From assembly GCA_030789695.1 (NCBI GenBank), contig JAULAV010002463.1, positions 1-64,000 on the forward strand: a stretch of 64,000 bases of DNA, written 5' to 3'. Each line of letters starts with the position of its first letter. The first letter of the stretch is position 1. Shown here in pieces: positions 13,716-23,756 of this stretch. The translations under genes and the position numbers were made by a program. The notes under the pieces are model-generated. The model did no database searches. It saw nothing but the letters and a program-made list of their open reading frames with translations, and was not told the DNA's origin. The DNA comes from Scilla litardierei. Its lineage: Eukaryota > Streptophyta > Magnoliopsida > Asparagales > Asparagaceae.

Positions 13716-13878
13716 ATAATGACTATCATACGCCATATGAGAACCTCTCTCATACGCACTCTCACATAAAGCACCCAAGTACAAGCCCACATACTTGGGC
13801 TTGTACTTGGTTGTACTTGGGTGCTTTTTGTGAGAGGGCGTATGAGAGAGGCTCTCATATGGCGTATGATAGCCATTA
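13711..13878. mobile_element. Fold-back element, family D, copy 1
   Basis: Arms 'CTATCATACGCCATATGAGA' and its complement near 13850-13870; second arms 'AAGCACCCAAGTACAAGCCC' against 'GGTTGTACTTGGGTGCTTT'. It would fold into an almost complete hairpin. A second copy lies at 49371-49533. Confidence 0.7.
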
Positions 13879-13892
13879 TATATATATATATA

Positions 13893-14904
13893 CTAGTCAT
13901 AACCCGTGCCCACGGGCACGGTTCATTTTAGATTTTCCCTTGCGAAATTTTTGTTCCCCGGAATTTTTTTTTCAAAGCCAAAATTTAAAAGAAAAACAAA
14001 TTAGCTTACAATATTTAGCGGCACAGGCGCCTTCGGCGTGGGTGCCTTTGGTGCGGAACAACAAATTCAGCACATGCGCCTTCGACACAGAACACCAAAT
14101 TCGACGTGGGTGCCTTCAGCACAGAACAACAAATTCGACGTAAAACAACAATTTTGACGCAGGTGCCTTAGGCGCGGAACAATAAATCAGCGTTAAAAAA
14201 TGGCGCGGGCGCCTTCGGCGCAGAACAATAAATTCAGCGCATGCGCCTTCGACACAGAAAACCAAATTCGACGTGGGTGACTTCGGCACAGAACAACAAA
14301 TTCGACGTAAAACAACAATTTCGACGCGGGTGCCTTAGGCGCGAAACAACAAATTAAGCGCATGCGCCTTCGACACAGAAAACCAAATTCGACGTGGGTG
14401 CCTTCGGCGCAGAGCAACAAATTCGACGTAAAACAACAATTTCGGCGCGGGTGCCTTAGGCGCGGAACAACAAATCAGCGTTAAAAATTTAGCGGGCGCC
14501 TTCGGTGCGGGCGCGGCTTCATATACGTATAATCCGTGTCCGTGGGACACTGTTCATTTAAAAATGTTAGACCCACTAATTTTAAACAAACATCAATAAT
14601 TATTAGTTTCCCCTGAAATATCAGCAGATGGGATCGAAATTTTACAGGGTTTTGCAACGCGAATCAATGAGTTGGCAGCATTCTCCCGGATTCATTCTCC
14701 CACAGGTCGCGTTCATTCCCAAGATGAGATTGTGTGTGTGCACAACATTTTTTTTCATAACTAATATTAAAAGGCAATTCCTAATTTCAATGTTTTTGTG
14801 TATTCCCAACAAATTTCTCTTCAACCCAAAAATTTCCCTCCAAAACTTGATGTGACATTGCCACATAGGACAAATTCAAAATCTGCCCTCAATTGTAATA
14901 TAGA
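13893..14904 (-). mobile_element. Non-autonomous Helitron (1012 bp), double 3' end
   Basis: On the minus strand it starts TCTATATTACAATTGAGGG at 14904 and ends with the palindrome CCGTGCCCGTGGGCACGG and CTAG at 13893-13896. Flanks are A and T. A second, internal end-like hairpin (GTGTCCCACGGACAC) lies at 14530-14544 with no CTAG after it. It is followed by the subterminal minisatellite (14010-14520), so an older terminus appears to lie upstream of the current one. The gypsy LTR at 14909 begins four bases beyond its 5' end. Confidence 0.7.
14010..14520. repeat. Helitron subterminal minisatellite, higher-order repeats
   Basis: Larger units containing 'GCATGCGCCTTCGACACAGA' start at about 14070, 14235 and 14358, each built from smaller 'ACAACAAATTCG' plus 'GGTGCCTTCGGCGC' words. 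This is the minus-strand form of the array at 11662. Confidence 0.75.
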
Positions 14905-14908
14905 TATA

Positions 14909-17489
14909 TGTCACGACCCGCTTCCCTAAAATGGAGGCGATGCGAGACGAGGCCCGGTCAGGCTTGGAGCTGTGAGGCTCTATCCTGTAAAGCGTCTGGA
15001 ATAAACACACAGGTCCCTGTAATGTGACACGGAACAAAGACAAGAATAATAGAAAGAGACAGATATATATATATAATATTCATCTCAAAGTCCAGATAAA
15101 GTTCAACAACCACAGAAATGCCACCGGGCAAACAAAAGAGTCTAAAAGAAAAGGCCCAGCATGGCCAACAAAGAAACTAACAACAAATGGTGCTACTCAC
15201 CGACAAATAACAACAACTAAAGGCAGGACTGCGAAGGAACACTAGGACTGGTCACTGGTGTCCTCGTACTCCACGTCAGCAACAGAATCGGGCACGAACT
15301 CCACGAACTCCTCGCCCTCAACTGCGGGCTCTGGCTCAGCAACTAACATGCGTCACCCAAAGAGAAGTGGCACATGTCAGCAAAGTCTACAAGACTTTGT
15401 GCAAGGAAACTGAAGGAAGTAGAAACAACCTAGCAGTTCTAGGGTATAGTATGACATGACATTTTATGCAATGAGATCAATAAGTAAAGTAACAGCAGTT
15501 TATGTCATTGCATGATTTATAGTATGACAGGTAAAACATGGCATGGAAACATTTAACATGGCATGGAACAATTTAACATTCACAAGGACAAGTACAAGTA
15601 TGTAAGCACGTCGTGCACAGAGATTCCGCCCTTTGGCTAGAGTGGCTGTACGGGCCAACTCTTACGCTCAAGTGACCGTTTATCCCTACCCCTCCATGTG
15701 TATCGAGCCAGTGCTTTACCCCCGAACATGGATGCTCGCTTCTGGATCACAAGCCAGGAAGTGTTTTAACAAGTATGGCGTATGGTTATGCCCGCATAAC
15801 GGGTGCCTAGCCGGAAACACGGATTGTACATGTAATTTGGTAGCGTGTGCTACGATGCAACATACAATTTAAATGGCATGTAAAGAATGCAATGAATGGC
15901 AGATATTCAATTTAAATTGCGAACCGTTAAAGAAATTAAACATGATAGGCAATGCATAATATGACATGCCAAGGCAATTCTAGCTTCGTTGTCAAGCTAG
16001 AATTTGAATTTGCGCCTAGACCGCTATCATTTCACGGTCTAGTCTCTTTCACGCTGAAGCAAAGAAATGGCCTAAAGCATGGCCTAAAACAAGGTTGGCA
16101 AGTTTCACTTGCCTGGTACCGAGGTTTGTTGATCGTCGAGAGTTGTCACACAAAACGCTACTCTACGGGGAAAAGGGGTCGCTGTTATGGTCAAAGCAGA
16201 GAATCAGAATTGTATGATTTAATCCGGTTTTGCATTGGAAACCTACAACGTCTAGTAATCCATTTTTAATTAGGGTTTTCTAATTTACATTTTTAATTAG
16301 GGTTTTCTAATTTACAGTGTGGGTTTAGAGAAATTAAAGGTAGATCACTAACCGTTTACGAAGCGAAGATCGAGACACCTACGGATCTGCAGGTAGGAGA
16401 AGATCTCGCTGAATTCCGGATTGCCGTCGCTAAGTCTGATCTAGCACGGCAACAGAGGAAGCGATCCCGGAAGAACTACGCTGAAAAGATCTCCTGGAGG
16501 CTGAAATAGGACAGATCTGGAGATGGGAGAATGTATGGGAAAATCTGGAGCAAAAGTGAAATTTAGGGTTTTTGGTGTCGGTCGACGGCCTACGGGTGGT
16601 GCCGGCGCAATGGAAGGTGAGATGGAGCACGGGAGGATGAAGGAAGGCAAGAGGAAGCTTGGGGGATGATTGGGGAAGAGAATCGGCTAAGAGAAGTGAA
16701 GAAGAAATGAAAAACGTATATGGTTTAAATAGAAAGAAATAGCGACGGCTACGACTTAACCTAGGGTTACTGGGCAATTTAGTCGGTCAGTGAAGAGTGG
16801 TCGACCGACTAGTTTGGAAACTAGTCGGGCGGTCGTCCAACTGAGACCGACTAAAAGCAAACAGTGAACAGTGTCGGTACGTGGTAGACAGAGTTAGTCG
16901 GTCTGTGAAGGCTCGTCAACCGACTAGTTTGGGAACTAGTCGGTCGGTGAATGTTCATAGACCGACTAAGGGTCGAATAAGGTAAACAATAAGTACTGAC
17001 AGTTAGTCGGTCAGTGAAGGAACTCTAACCGACTAGTTTCACAACTAGTCGGTCGATAGATGTTATTTGACCGACTAACTGTAAACAGTAACTCGGCTGT
17101 ACAGAAGAACTCAGAATTAGTCGGTCTGAGTACAAGTCCTGACCGACTAGTTTGGCAACTAGTCGGTCGAAGAATGTGCTTAGACCGACTAAACGTAAAC
17201 AGTAACTTAGCTGAATTTATTAAGATGAACTAGTCGGTCCCTGAAGGGTTGCCGACCGACTAGATTGGAATCTAGTCGGTTGGTTCTCCTTGAACCAACT
17301 AAGATGCACCAGAAGTGCCGAAACGAAGCGCGAAGCTTCGGGAAGATTCCTATGGCCTCTAGGATCACTCTAGCTCTAAGATTAAGACGCTATGAAGCTT
17401 ATCGTAAGAACGTCTGACCAGGAAAAGCACACAAGGAGAGAACATCCATATTATTCATATAATAGTCATTACAAAAACCGGTCGTTACA
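14909..17489 (-). repeat. 3' LTR of the older gypsy element
   Basis: 2581 bp. On the plus strand it starts TGTCACGACCCGC and ends GGTCGTTACA. It differs from its partner at many positions. It carries an extra copy of a 28-bp word with 'TTAATTAGGGTTTTCTAATT' (16263-16317), which accounts for the length difference. That word contains a telo-box-like AAACCCTAA on the element's sense strand. Open frames such as 15633-15872 and 16430-16777 recur in the other LTR and show no protein features. Confidence 0.9.
16776..17300. repeat. LTR-internal tandem array with palindromic core
   Basis: Five units of about 75-115 bp, each with 'TAGTCGGTC', a palindromic 'CGACTAGTTTGG...AACTAGTCGG' and 'GACCGACTAA...GTAAACAGTAA'. 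Starts fall near 16776, 16894, 17003, 17116 and 17228. The array is repeated in the other LTR (about 32292-32815). Each unit could form a stem of about 10 bp. Confidence 0.8.
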
Positions 17490-17526
17490 TCCTCCCCACC
17501 TTAAGAAAAATTCCGTCCTCGGAATT
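17490..17526 (-). promoter_or_regulatory. Polypurine tract and conserved palindrome, older gypsy
   Basis: On the minus strand AAGGTGGGGAGGA abuts the 3' LTR, the expected plus-strand primer. Just upstream is AATTCCGAGGACGGAATT, a near-palindrome also present at the same place in the second gypsy element (57504-57521). Confidence 0.75.
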
Positions 17527-17535
17527 TCCTAACAC

Positions 17536-20500
17536 TCACGTGTCAGGAAACAAAAGTGGGTAACGCTCTCTCATCTCGTCTTCTCTCTCCCAAGTAGACT
17601 CTCCTGACGAGCCGTGTCGCCACAACACCCTAACAAGATCGACGGTCTTGTTCCGAAGTGACTTCTGACGCCTGTCCAAAATCTGCACTGGCTGCTGGTC
17701 ATACGTCAGATCGGGGCGAACGGTGATCTCCGAGAAGTCCACAGCGTGAGATGGATCGCTGATGTACCGACGAAGCTGTGACACATGGAAGACAACGTGA
17801 ACTCCTTCCAAAGATGGCGACAAGGCTAAGCGGTAGGCTACCTCGCCAACTCTCTCCAGAATTTCAAATGGTCCAATGTATCTCGGGCTCAGCTTCCCTC
17901 GTTTCCCAAAGCGAATCAATCCTCGATTCGGGGAGATCTTCAGGAACACATGGTCACCTGGCTGAAACTCCAAAGGACGCCGTTTAGCATTGGCCCAATG
18001 CTTGAAACGGTCCTGAGCAATCCTCAGCCTCTCCCGTATGTTCCTCACAACATCCACAGCCTCCATGATCATCTCAGGTCCTAACAGCTCCCGATCTCCA
18101 ATGTCATCCCAGCTCAGTGGCGATCGACATTTCTTCCCATATAGCGCGGTAAAAGGTGCCATGCCATTACTCGTCTGGTAGCTGTTATTGTAGGAAAACT
18201 CAACGAGGTGGAGATGATCCTCCCAAGATCCCTTGAAGTCCAACATGCACGCCCTTAGCATGTCCTCCAAGATCTGGATCGTCCTCTCGGACTGGCCGTC
18301 CGTCTGCGGATGGTACGCCGTGCTGAAACTCAGACTCGTACCCAAACTCTTCTGCAGACTCTGCCAGAACTGAGATGTGAACCTCGTGTCTCTGTCCGAC
18401 ACGATACTCACAGGGACTCCGTGAAGTCGCACGATCTCCTGCACGATTCATGTTACATCATTATCTAAACTAGGAAAAGGAAATTAAAACGGAGAGTAAA
18501 AAGATTTACCTCCATATATCTCCTCGCTAGTGCCTCAGTGGACTGTCCTACTCGGAAAGAAATAAAGTGCGCGGATTTGGTCAATCGGTCTACGATCACC
18601 CAAATCACGTCATTCTGCTTCGGACTCCGAGGCAGTCCAGTCACAAAGTCCATAGTGATGTGTTGCCACTTCCAATCCGAAATCGGAAGCGGTTGCAGCA
18701 ACCCTGCCATACGCTGATGCTCCGCCTTTACCTGCTGGCAAACCAGACACTTGGCTACGCTCCGAGCCACACTCCTCTTCAAACCATGCCACCAATAGTT
18801 CAGGCGAAGATCCTTGTACATCTTGGTGCCACCAGGATGCACATAATACGGTGAACTGTGTGCCTCAACCAACAACTCCTCTCTAATGTCTCCAGCTGGC
18901 ACACACAACCTGGATCCAAATCTCAACGAGCCATCATCATGAATCAAGAAGTCAGTCCGCAGACCGGCTTCCACCAACTCCCGAATCTTCACCAGCTTCG
19001 GGTCTCCAGCCTGTCCCGCCTTGATCCTATCCACGATCGTCGACTGTATCTGCATACACATCAACGAAGAAGCCTCTCTAGGAAGGACAATCTCAATACC
19101 GGACTCGCAAAAATCCTGCTGCAATCTCTACTGTGAAGTCAACAACATCACTGTTGGAAGCCTACTCAGCGCATCCGGAACCACATTCACCTTGTCAGGG
19201 TGATACTGCAGATCGATCTCGTAATCCTCCATGAGCTCCAACCACCGACGCTGGCATGTTGAGCTCCTTCTGGGTAAAAATGTACTTCAAGCTTTTGTGA
19301 TCGGTGAAGATCTTCACCCTCTCACTCAGCAGGAAGTGACACCAAATCTTCAGCGCAAACACGACAGCAGCCAACTCCAAATCGTGTGTCGGGTAATTCT
19401 TCTCATGCGCCTTAAGCTGACGAGAAGCATACGCAACCACGTGTCCATGCTGATGCAATACACAACCGAGACCCTTACCAGAAGCATCGCAAAATATCTC
19501 GAATCCTCCACTGCGATCAGGCACAGCAAGAACAGGGGCAGTCGTCAACCTCTCCTTCAGAACACCAAAAGCTTCCTCACAGTCATCAGTCTAAACAAAA
19601 GGTACATCCTTCCGCGTCAGTCTGGTCATCGGCTCGGCAATACGGGAGAAGTCCTTAATGAACCGCCGGTAATAACCTGCAAGTCCAAGGAAACTCCGGA
19701 TCTCAGACGCTGATAGCGGAACAGGCCACTCCCTGATAGCCTTAATCTTCTCGGGGTCCACCGAAATACCATCTCTAGTCACCTCATGCCCGAGAAAAGC
19801 AACTCTATCCAGCCAAAACTCGCACTTGGAATACTTAGCATACAACCGATGCTTCCTCAAGATCTCCAATACTGTCCTCAAGTGTGAAGTATGCTCCTCC
19901 TCTGACTTCGAGTAAATCAGAATGTCGTCAATGAAGATAACAACAAACTTGTCTAAATAGTCGTAGAAGATCAAATTCATCAGATTCATAAAAACTGCGG
20001 GTGCGTTGGTCACACCGAAAGGCATAACCACGAACTTGTAGTGTCCTTATTTCGTCCTGAATGCTGTCTTCGGAACATCTTCCTTCCTCACCTTCAGCTG
20101 GTGATAACCACTCCTCAGATCCAACTTAGAGAATACCCTCGATCCTCCAAGCTGATCAAAAATGTCATCAATACGAGGCAACGGGTATCGATTCTTGACG
20201 GTCACCACATTCAATTCCCGGTAGTCCACACACGCGACGCAAACCGTCATTCTTCTTCACCAGTAAGACTGGTGCTCCCCACGGGGACACACTGGGATTA
20301 ATGTAACCCTTCTGAAGAAGTTCGTTCAGCTGCTTCCGCAATTCCTCCAATTCTGCTGGTGCCATGCGATACGACGCCTTCGAGATAGGCTACGCTCCTG
20401 GAATAAGATCGATCAAAAACTCGAGAGCTCGATCGGGCGGCAAACTAGACATCTCCTCGGGGAAGACGTTGTCGAAGTCACGCACTACCGCAGGTCTACA

Positions 20501-21174
20501 CTGCTCCATCTGCATAGCAATGATCTCCACCGACTTGGCCCGAAACCTGACCGGACCAAGCGAACTGCTGACACGGCTGAACTCAAACACCGGATGTCCA
20601 GGGATCTCGAACACCACCTTCTTCCTCCGACAATCGATCGTGGCGTAGAAACTCCCAAGCCAATCCATCCCAAGCACTGCATCGTAGTTGATGATGTCGT
20701 GGACGATGAAATCAGCGTAAAACTCATGTCCACAGACCACCAAAGGGCAAGAATTGCAACCACGATGCACCGAGACCACGCCATTTCCTGTAACGATATT
20801 CCAACTCTTGGGGAGAGGGGAAGTCGACAAGCAATGCTTCTCCACGAAGCTCCGAGAAATAATGCACATCGATGCACCAGAGTCGAAGAGGACTCGGGTA
20901 GGAAATGTGCAAACCAAAATCACACCTAACAGACAGTCTAACAATCAAATTCTATTCTAGCATACTTAACAAGCATCCAAAACAAAATCCAACAAACAAG
21001 ACTAACTAAGGAAGGGACAACTAGGTCGAGACCTTCCATGGCTGCTTGGACTTCGGGCAGTCCCTCATGTTATGCGTAGGATCACCACAAACCAAGCACT
21101 GTCCCAACATCTTCCGGCATTGATCCTTGACATGCCCAGTCTTGCCACAGAAATGGCAAGTCTTCAGAGTAGGT
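17536..21174 (-). pseudogene. Broken gypsy pol and end of gag (zinc knuckles to chromodomain)
   Basis: Read on the minus strand from 21174. Two CCHC knuckles (CHFCGKTGHVKDQC, CLVCGDPTHNMRDC) and a stop at 21021; protease with DSGAS (from about 20890); RT with 'FIDDILIYS' (about 19940); RNase H (19195-19548); integrase zinc finger and catalytic Asp, Asp, Glu (about 18840, 18640, 18390 to 18260); chromodomain to TGA at 17536. Breaks against the intact relative at 57521-60859: PGA-TAG at about 20390 (CAG expected); frameshift near 20250; TAA for Tyr at about 20048; TAG for Trp at 19591; frameshift near 19255; TAG for Trp near 19132; and a 71-bp GT-AG interruption at 18439-18509. It cannot make a functional polyprotein. 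Confidence 0.88.
18439..18509 (-). other. Candidate 71-bp intron in integrase region
   Basis: On the minus strand the reading ATG GAG is followed by GTAAATC..., a T-rich 71-bp stretch with stops, and ...CGTGCAG before GAG ATC GTG. Removing it joins 'RRYME' to 'EIVRLHG', which lines up residue for residue with '[12 protein letters not shown]' of the other gypsy element, where the frame is continuous. Edges match plant splice consensus. Whether it is spliced is inference. Confidence 0.55.
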
Positions 21175-21183
21175 GGTCCTTCG

Positions 21184-21788
21184 TGTTGGATATGGAAGAC
21201 GTTTGTACACCCTTGTGGGGGATGTACGAGGGAATACGGACCTCGAACGTCGCGCACACGAAGTCGTGTGCAAAGGGAATCTGTTCCCTTGCGGAGAGGA
21301 TCTCTGTATGAGTGGGAAAGTCGCATTATATATGCATAAATGCATGCGACATATGGCTAATAAAGGGGGAATATCTTAAGCTTATGTTGTACCATGCATA
21401 TGGTACAACTTAAGCTTATAATGTGCCATGCATCATGGTACACCTTAATTAAGTTGTTCCAAAGGAACAACTTACCCTAAAATAACTACCTTGGGGGCTA
21501 TAAATAAGACCCAAGGGTAGCCATTTTCCTAACACCATTTGCATGAAATTCATGCATGCATCTTCTTCATAGCGAAGCTCTGCAGAAATATTTCCTCTCC
21601 CTCCATCCAAGTTCTTAATCTAAAATAGAGATTTAGATTGTGGATTAGTAGCCTTACTCCGTTCGTGAGAAGACTCGATCCGTCGTGGCGAATCCGAAGG
21701 CAAAGTTCCGAGACTACCGCTCCGCATACGCTAGCGTAAGTCTCCACTTTAATTATCGATCCTAACTCTGTTTTGACAGGATACTACA
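21184..21788 (+). repeat. 5' LTR of copia element
   Basis: TGTTGGATATGG ... GGATACTACA, 605 bp. Contains TATAAATA at 21499-21506, a good TATA box for the element's transcript. Upstream are two nested palindromic words ('TTGTACCATGCATATGGTAC' near 21389 and 'GTTGTTCCAAAGGAACAAC' near 21454) that could be regulatory. Confidence 0.92.
21499..21506 (+). promoter_or_regulatory. TATA box in copia 5' LTR
   Basis: TATAAATA, 315 bases from the LTR start; the identical motif is at 29194-29201 in the 3' LTR. Confidence 0.6.
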
Positions 21789-21789
21789 T

Positions 21790-21802
21790 TGGTATCAGAG
21801 CC
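21790..21802 (+). promoter_or_regulatory. Primer binding site (initiator tRNA-Met type)
   Basis: TGGTATCAGAGCC begins two bases after the LTR. This is the standard plant copia primer site complementary to the 3' end of initiator tRNA-Met. Confidence 0.9.
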
Positions 21803-21851
21803 ATATGGGTTCGCCCCGGTCAATCCACCGCCCCGTCGAAACTACGAACGA

Positions 21852-22007
21852 GTCGTTGTCTTTTTCACGAATGGGTCTCCTACTATTACGGATATAGTAG
21901 GAACGCTTCGTGACGGAGAGAACGCAGCGGTTGTTCTTTTCACGTTAGGGTCTCCTATCATTACGGATATGGTAGGAACTCTCCGTGACGGGAAGAACCG
22001 ACCGTTC
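21852..22007. repeat. Two imperfect tandem copies in copia leader
   Basis: Two units of about 77 bp, each with 'GGGTCTCCTA', 'ATTACGGATAT', 'GTAGGAAC' and 'CGTGACGG', lying between the primer site and the GC-rich block. No protein reading is suggested. Confidence 0.7.
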
Positions 22008-22264
22008 ACGTAGTACGTTATTCATTTTTGGCACACGGCCATTAGGAAATAACTAATTTCTCGACGAACGGGTGCTTCATCGACGAATGGGTGCTTCATC
22101 GAGGAAGATGATGGAAGTTATTTCCATCGGGTAAGAGGAAAATTTGGTGCATGTGCACCATGGCCAAATGGGCTATGAAGGCCATGCACCCCCTCTCCCC
22201 ATGCGGAGGGGGTTGGCTACGGCCAATAACCACCGGCGACCACCCCATCAAGGGGGAGGAATGA

Positions 22265-22975
22265 GTGCGGCAACCCCATTTAAAGGGGATGGCCGGCCAT
22301 GGCCAAAGGGGCCATGGCCGGCCAACGCCGAATGGCCTTGGCCATGACCGGCCATGGCCGGCCATGGCCAGGCCGGCAGTGGCCGGCCAAGGCCAGGCCG
22401 GCAGTGGCCGGCCAAGGCCAGGCCGGCAGTGGCCGGCCAAGGCCAGGCCGGCAGTGGCCGGCCTTGGCCAAGCCCTGCCGGCCCTTGGCCGGCCAGCCGG
22501 CCCTGGCAGTGGCCAGGGCCGGCGCCCTGGCCACTGCCAGGGCCAGGCCGGCCCTGGCAGTGGCCAGGGCCGGTGCCCTGGCCTCAGGCCAGGGCCTGGC
22601 CGAGGCCAGGGCAGGAGCCCTGGCCCCGGCCAGTGGCCTGCCGGCCCTGGCCGAGGCCAGGGCCGGCGCCCTGGCCTCAGGCCAGGGCCTGGCCGAGGCC
22701 AGGGCAGGAGCCCTGGCCCCGGCCAGCGGCCAGGCCGCCCTGGCAGAGGCCAGGGCGCCGGCCCTGGCCTCAGGCCAGGGCGCCGGCCCTGGCCTCAGGC
22801 CAGGGCCTGGCCGAGGCCAGGGCAGGAGCCCTGGCCCCGGCCAGTGGCCTGGCCGGCCGGCCCTGGCCAAGGGGGCCAGGGCCCTCTGGCCGACCAAGGC
22901 AGAGGCCCTGGCCGGCCCTTGGCCAAGCCCCGGCCAGGGCAGAGGCCCTGGCCGGGAAGAAGTTGCTTTCGAAAA
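22265..22975. repeat. GGCC-rich repeat block in copia 5' leader
   Basis: About 700 bp built almost only from GGCC, CCTGGCC and CCAGGGC words. About 22370-22465 holds four units of 25 bp around 'CAGGCCGGCAGTGGCCGG'. After that come longer units of about 125 bp around 'GGCCAGGGCAGGAGCCCTGG'. It is self-complementary throughout. Stop codons are absent from several frames on both strands purely because of this composition, so the long frames here (up to 345 codons) are not taken as genes. Confidence 0.85.
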
Positions 22976-23756
22976 TTGGTCGACCAATTTTGTGTTTTTG
23001 GTCGACCAATCTGGCAGAAGGTCTGAATCGACTGCAAACTTGCCTACTGACCCATACGGGGTGACAAAAGGCATTGGCCAAACTCGAATGTGTCGATTAG
23101 CCCATACGGGGCTAACCACAGTGCCGACTAGTTCATACGGGACTAACGTTTTAATGAAGTTTTTTGGGCTCTACTACTTGAAGATTAGCCATAGTGCTCT
23201 ACTTCATGCGAGATTAGCCATGTCATTGTGCTCTACTCTACGGAGATTAGCCAATGTACTTGTGACGTTGTGTTCTACTCTACGGAGATTAGCCAACGTG
23301 CTTTCAAATTTTTGGAAAAAGATGTTTTTCAAATAGGTTATGTCCCGTCCTTAAATCGGGATAGCGCAATTTAGAATTCCAAGTCCTACCACGATCCGGC
23401 CATGGTTATCTAACCCATGGGTGTGTAGAACAGGTCTCGTGGCTTGGCAATTGTTGCGTTAAAATTCTTTGCGCTAATTCTCACCTATTCTATTTTGAAA
23501 GATATGTTTTTCAAAGTAATTTTCCGCTGCTAATACCATACGGGTATTATTTCTGATTTCTTTTTACTTAAGATAAGTAAGAGGGATATTTTGAAAGTTA
23601 CTTCTAGATGGTAGTTGGGAACGTAGTGAACTTCTCGATTCTAGAGTAACATTTCAACGCATCCAAGGAACTTATCAAGTGTTTAAAGAATCGAAACTTT
23701 ATGCATTGAATTTTGATCGTGTTTTTCCATTTTCTTTGCAGTTTTTTGAATCGAAT
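22976..23756. other. Rest of copia 5' leader
   Basis: No gene seen. Contains short repeated words 'CATACGGGGCTAACC' / 'CATACGGGACTAAC' (23040-23150) and 'CTCTACTCTACGGAGATTAG' (23228-23296), again a locally duplicated patch, before the gag start. Confidence 0.6.

Noticed and set aside
14193..14550. Minus-strand frames of 71-75 codons with repeated 'CCAPKAPA'-like words
   Set aside because: They follow the Helitron minisatellite period and shift frame between units.
15633..16777. Frames in the gypsy LTR (15633-15872, 15952-16269, 16430-16777) that recur at 31174-32290
   Set aside because: They recur only because the LTRs are duplicates, have differing ends in the two copies, and show no domain.
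16776..17300. Regularly spaced repeats resembling a CRISPR array
   Set aside because: This is a plant LTR; units are imperfect, spacers are themselves similar to one another, and no cas genes are possible in this context.
18567..20929. Plus-strand frames across the gypsy pol (for example 19231-19713, 20594-20929)
   Set aside because: They are antisense shadows of the recognised protease, RT and integrase coding on the minus strand.
22299..23336. 345-codon plus-strand frame in the copia leader, with long overlapping frames in other phases and on the minus strand (22280-23119)
   Set aside because: The GGCC-only repeats contain no stop codons in most frames on both strands, and the peptides are pure Ala/Gly/Pro/Arg/Trp repeats. 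This is composition, not a gene.
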